Assembly: GCA_003170115.1 (NCBI GenBank)
Contig: PMZS01000081.1
Coordinates: forward strand, 384-6,247
Direction of reading: 5' to 3'
DNA from: Spirochaetaceae bacterium
Lineage (GTDB): Bacteria > Spirochaetota > Spirochaetia > SZUA-6 > Fen-1364
Length of the DNA: 5,864 nucleotides
In this document: one piece after another, positions 4,833-5,864 of the stretch
Position numbering within the stretch: position 1 is the stretch's first letter
How the letters are laid out: each line of letters starts with the position of its first letter
Made by a program: the position numbers and the translations under genes
Notes under the pieces: model-generated
Databases searched by the model: none
What the model was told of the DNA's origin: nothing
What the model saw: the letters and a program-made list of their open reading frames with translations, nothing else

Positions 4833-5864
4833 GGTCCATCGGCCAGAACGCCGGCGTAGAGGGGAAAGTACGAATCGGCGAGCACCCGATCCCATGTATG
4901 CCGTGAGAATACTTCCCCGAATGCGGTCCGCCTGATTCGATCCAGCAGCTCGGGTTGATCGTTGTAGATCCGGGTCGTGCGTTCGACGGCCTCGACGAGA
5001 TCTTCCGGAAGCTGTTCGCGGTAGCAGAATCCAGTCTCTCCGTCGCGCACCTTCACCAATCCGCCCACATGGTGAACAACAGGAATGCTTCCGAAGATCT
5101 GAGCGATGAAATCCGTGAGTCCACAGGGTTCATACGCGGAGGGAACCAGGAAAAAGTCGCTTGCCGCGTAGATAAGTGACGCGAGGGTCGGATCGTAGCG
5201 GGGCAGGAAGACCAGTCGGCCCGCGGCGCCGGGCTCGGCCGCCAGCCAGGCGAGCATCGACTCCTTCTCCTTCTCCCCCGTGCCGAGAACCACGAACTGG
5301 CGTTCCATCCCGCCCCTCAACAATATCTGCAGCGCATGGAACAGAACGTCTATCCCCTTCTGTCCGGTCAGGCGGCCGACGAAGGCGTACAGCGGGCTGT
5401 GCACCGGCCGATCCGAGGCGATGCTGAACCTTTCCATGAGCGCGCGCCGGCAGCGCCATTTTCCTGACAGTTCGCCGCTCATCGGATCGAACCCGAAGGG
5501 AATGTGCGCCCTCTCAGGTGTGCGAGGATCCCATGGCACAGGGTCTATGCCGTTCGTGATGCCCGCCAGCGCGATTCCGCGTTCGCGAAGCGCCTTTCCG
5601 AGCCCGCCGCTCATCTCTTCCCCGCGCTCCGCGAGCAGCTCCTCCGCGTAGCGCTCGGATACGGTCACCAGGCGTGAGTAATCGCCGGCGAGGAGCAAAG
5701 GGTCCACGGTTCCGTTCAGGAGCCCTCTGTGAAGCACGTCGTCAGAAAGGCCCGTGAGAAGCCCGGCAAAACCCGGATCCCACACCTCCTGGTGATACCC
5801 CTTGCCGGCATTGTGAATCGTCACCACTGCCGACGAGTCGCGAAAAGGCTGTGCAAATCGGGAG
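4817..5864 (-). CDS. Glycogen/starch synthase-like glycosyltransferase (GT5), 5' end off the window
   Basis: The frame stays open to the right edge (348 residues visible), so the N-terminal part with the nucleotide-sugar KxGGL motif is missing from view. The visible part is GT-B fold and reads like GlgA: TIHNAGKGYHQEVWD, a DxVxTVSExYAxEL-like segment (LVTVSERYAEELL), ITNGIDPVPWDP, FVGRLTGQKGIDVL, VVLGTGEKEKE, and the C-terminal YEPCGLTDFIAQIFGSIPVVHHVGG. The Arg and Lys of GRLTGQKG and the Glu of EPCGL are the residues that in GT5 enzymes hold the sugar nucleotide. The likely role is adding glucose from ADP- or UDP-glucose to an alpha-1,4-glucan in the cytoplasm. GTG at 5825-5827 is only an internal valine codon, not a start. 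TIHN is followed by AGKGYHQE instead of the more usual AYQG, so it may belong to a distinct GT5 subgroup. It overlaps and probably leads the methionine aminopeptidase gene. Confidence 0.9.
   Translation of the reverse strand, partial: SRFAQPFRDSSAVVTIHNAGKGYHQEVWDPGFAGLLTGLSDDVLHRGLLNGTVDPLLLAGDYSRLVTVSERYAEELLAERGEEMSGGLGKALRERGIALAGITNGIDPVPWDPRTPERAHIPFGFDPMSGELSGKWRCRRALMERFSIASDRPVHSPLYAFVGRLTGQKGIDVLFHALQILLRGGMERQFVVLGTGEKEKESMLAWLAAEPGAAGRLVFLPRYDPTLASLIYAASDFFLVPSAYEPCGLTDFIAQIFGSIPVVHHVGGLVKVRDGETGFCYREQLPEDLVEAVERTTRIYNDQPELLDRIRRTAFGEVFSRHTWDRVLADSYFPLYAGVLADGPWTRK

Overview
This is a GC-rich, tightly packed bacterial stretch with six genes, two of them cut by the window edges. 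The longest stretch without coding sequence is 94 bases. Codon use is uniformly GC-rich, and I see no insertion sequence, phage gene, tRNA, rRNA, CRISPR array or broken gene. Two genes have textbook Shine-Dalgarno sites, and two others have promoter-like hexamers almost touching their start codons. This fits a bacterium that uses both leadered and leaderless mRNAs. A corrinoid-methyltransferase relative (MttB family) hints at an anaerobe or a methylated-amine user. The phylum cannot be fixed from this sequence.

Left block (1-2525, minus strand, read right to left): an L-arabinose/L-fucose isomerase-like protein, then a DeoR-family sugar-type repressor, then the first 87 residues of a class III PLP aminotransferase. 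The aminotransferase is translationally coupled to the repressor: its strong ribosome-binding site lies inside the last codons of the repressor gene. The 94-base gap between isomerase and repressor holds two abutting inverted repeats, a good candidate promoter for the repressor, and a dyad over its -10 element.

Centre (2526-4020): a 73-base divergent promoter region separates the isomerase-like gene from a plus-strand MttB-family gene without pyrrolysine. A 25-bp imperfect palindrome covers the -35 box of the isomerase promoter and sits just upstream of the MttB -10 box, so one regulator could control both genes. The DeoR protein encoded next door is the obvious candidate.

Right block (4032-5864, minus strand): a GT5 glycogen/starch-synthase-like glycosyltransferase (N-terminus off the window) overlaps by 16 bases a complete type I methionine aminopeptidase. 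That gene converges on the MttB gene with only 11 bases between their stop codons. These are housekeeping-type genes and probably a separate transcription unit.

Taken together, the left and central genes look like a small catabolic locus (isomerase, regulator, aminotransferase, methyltransferase-type protein) whose substrate is unknown. A methylated amino compound or amino sugar is a reasonable guess, but only a guess. No clearly unprecedented system is visible. The most interesting parts are the gene combination and the compact divergent control region.
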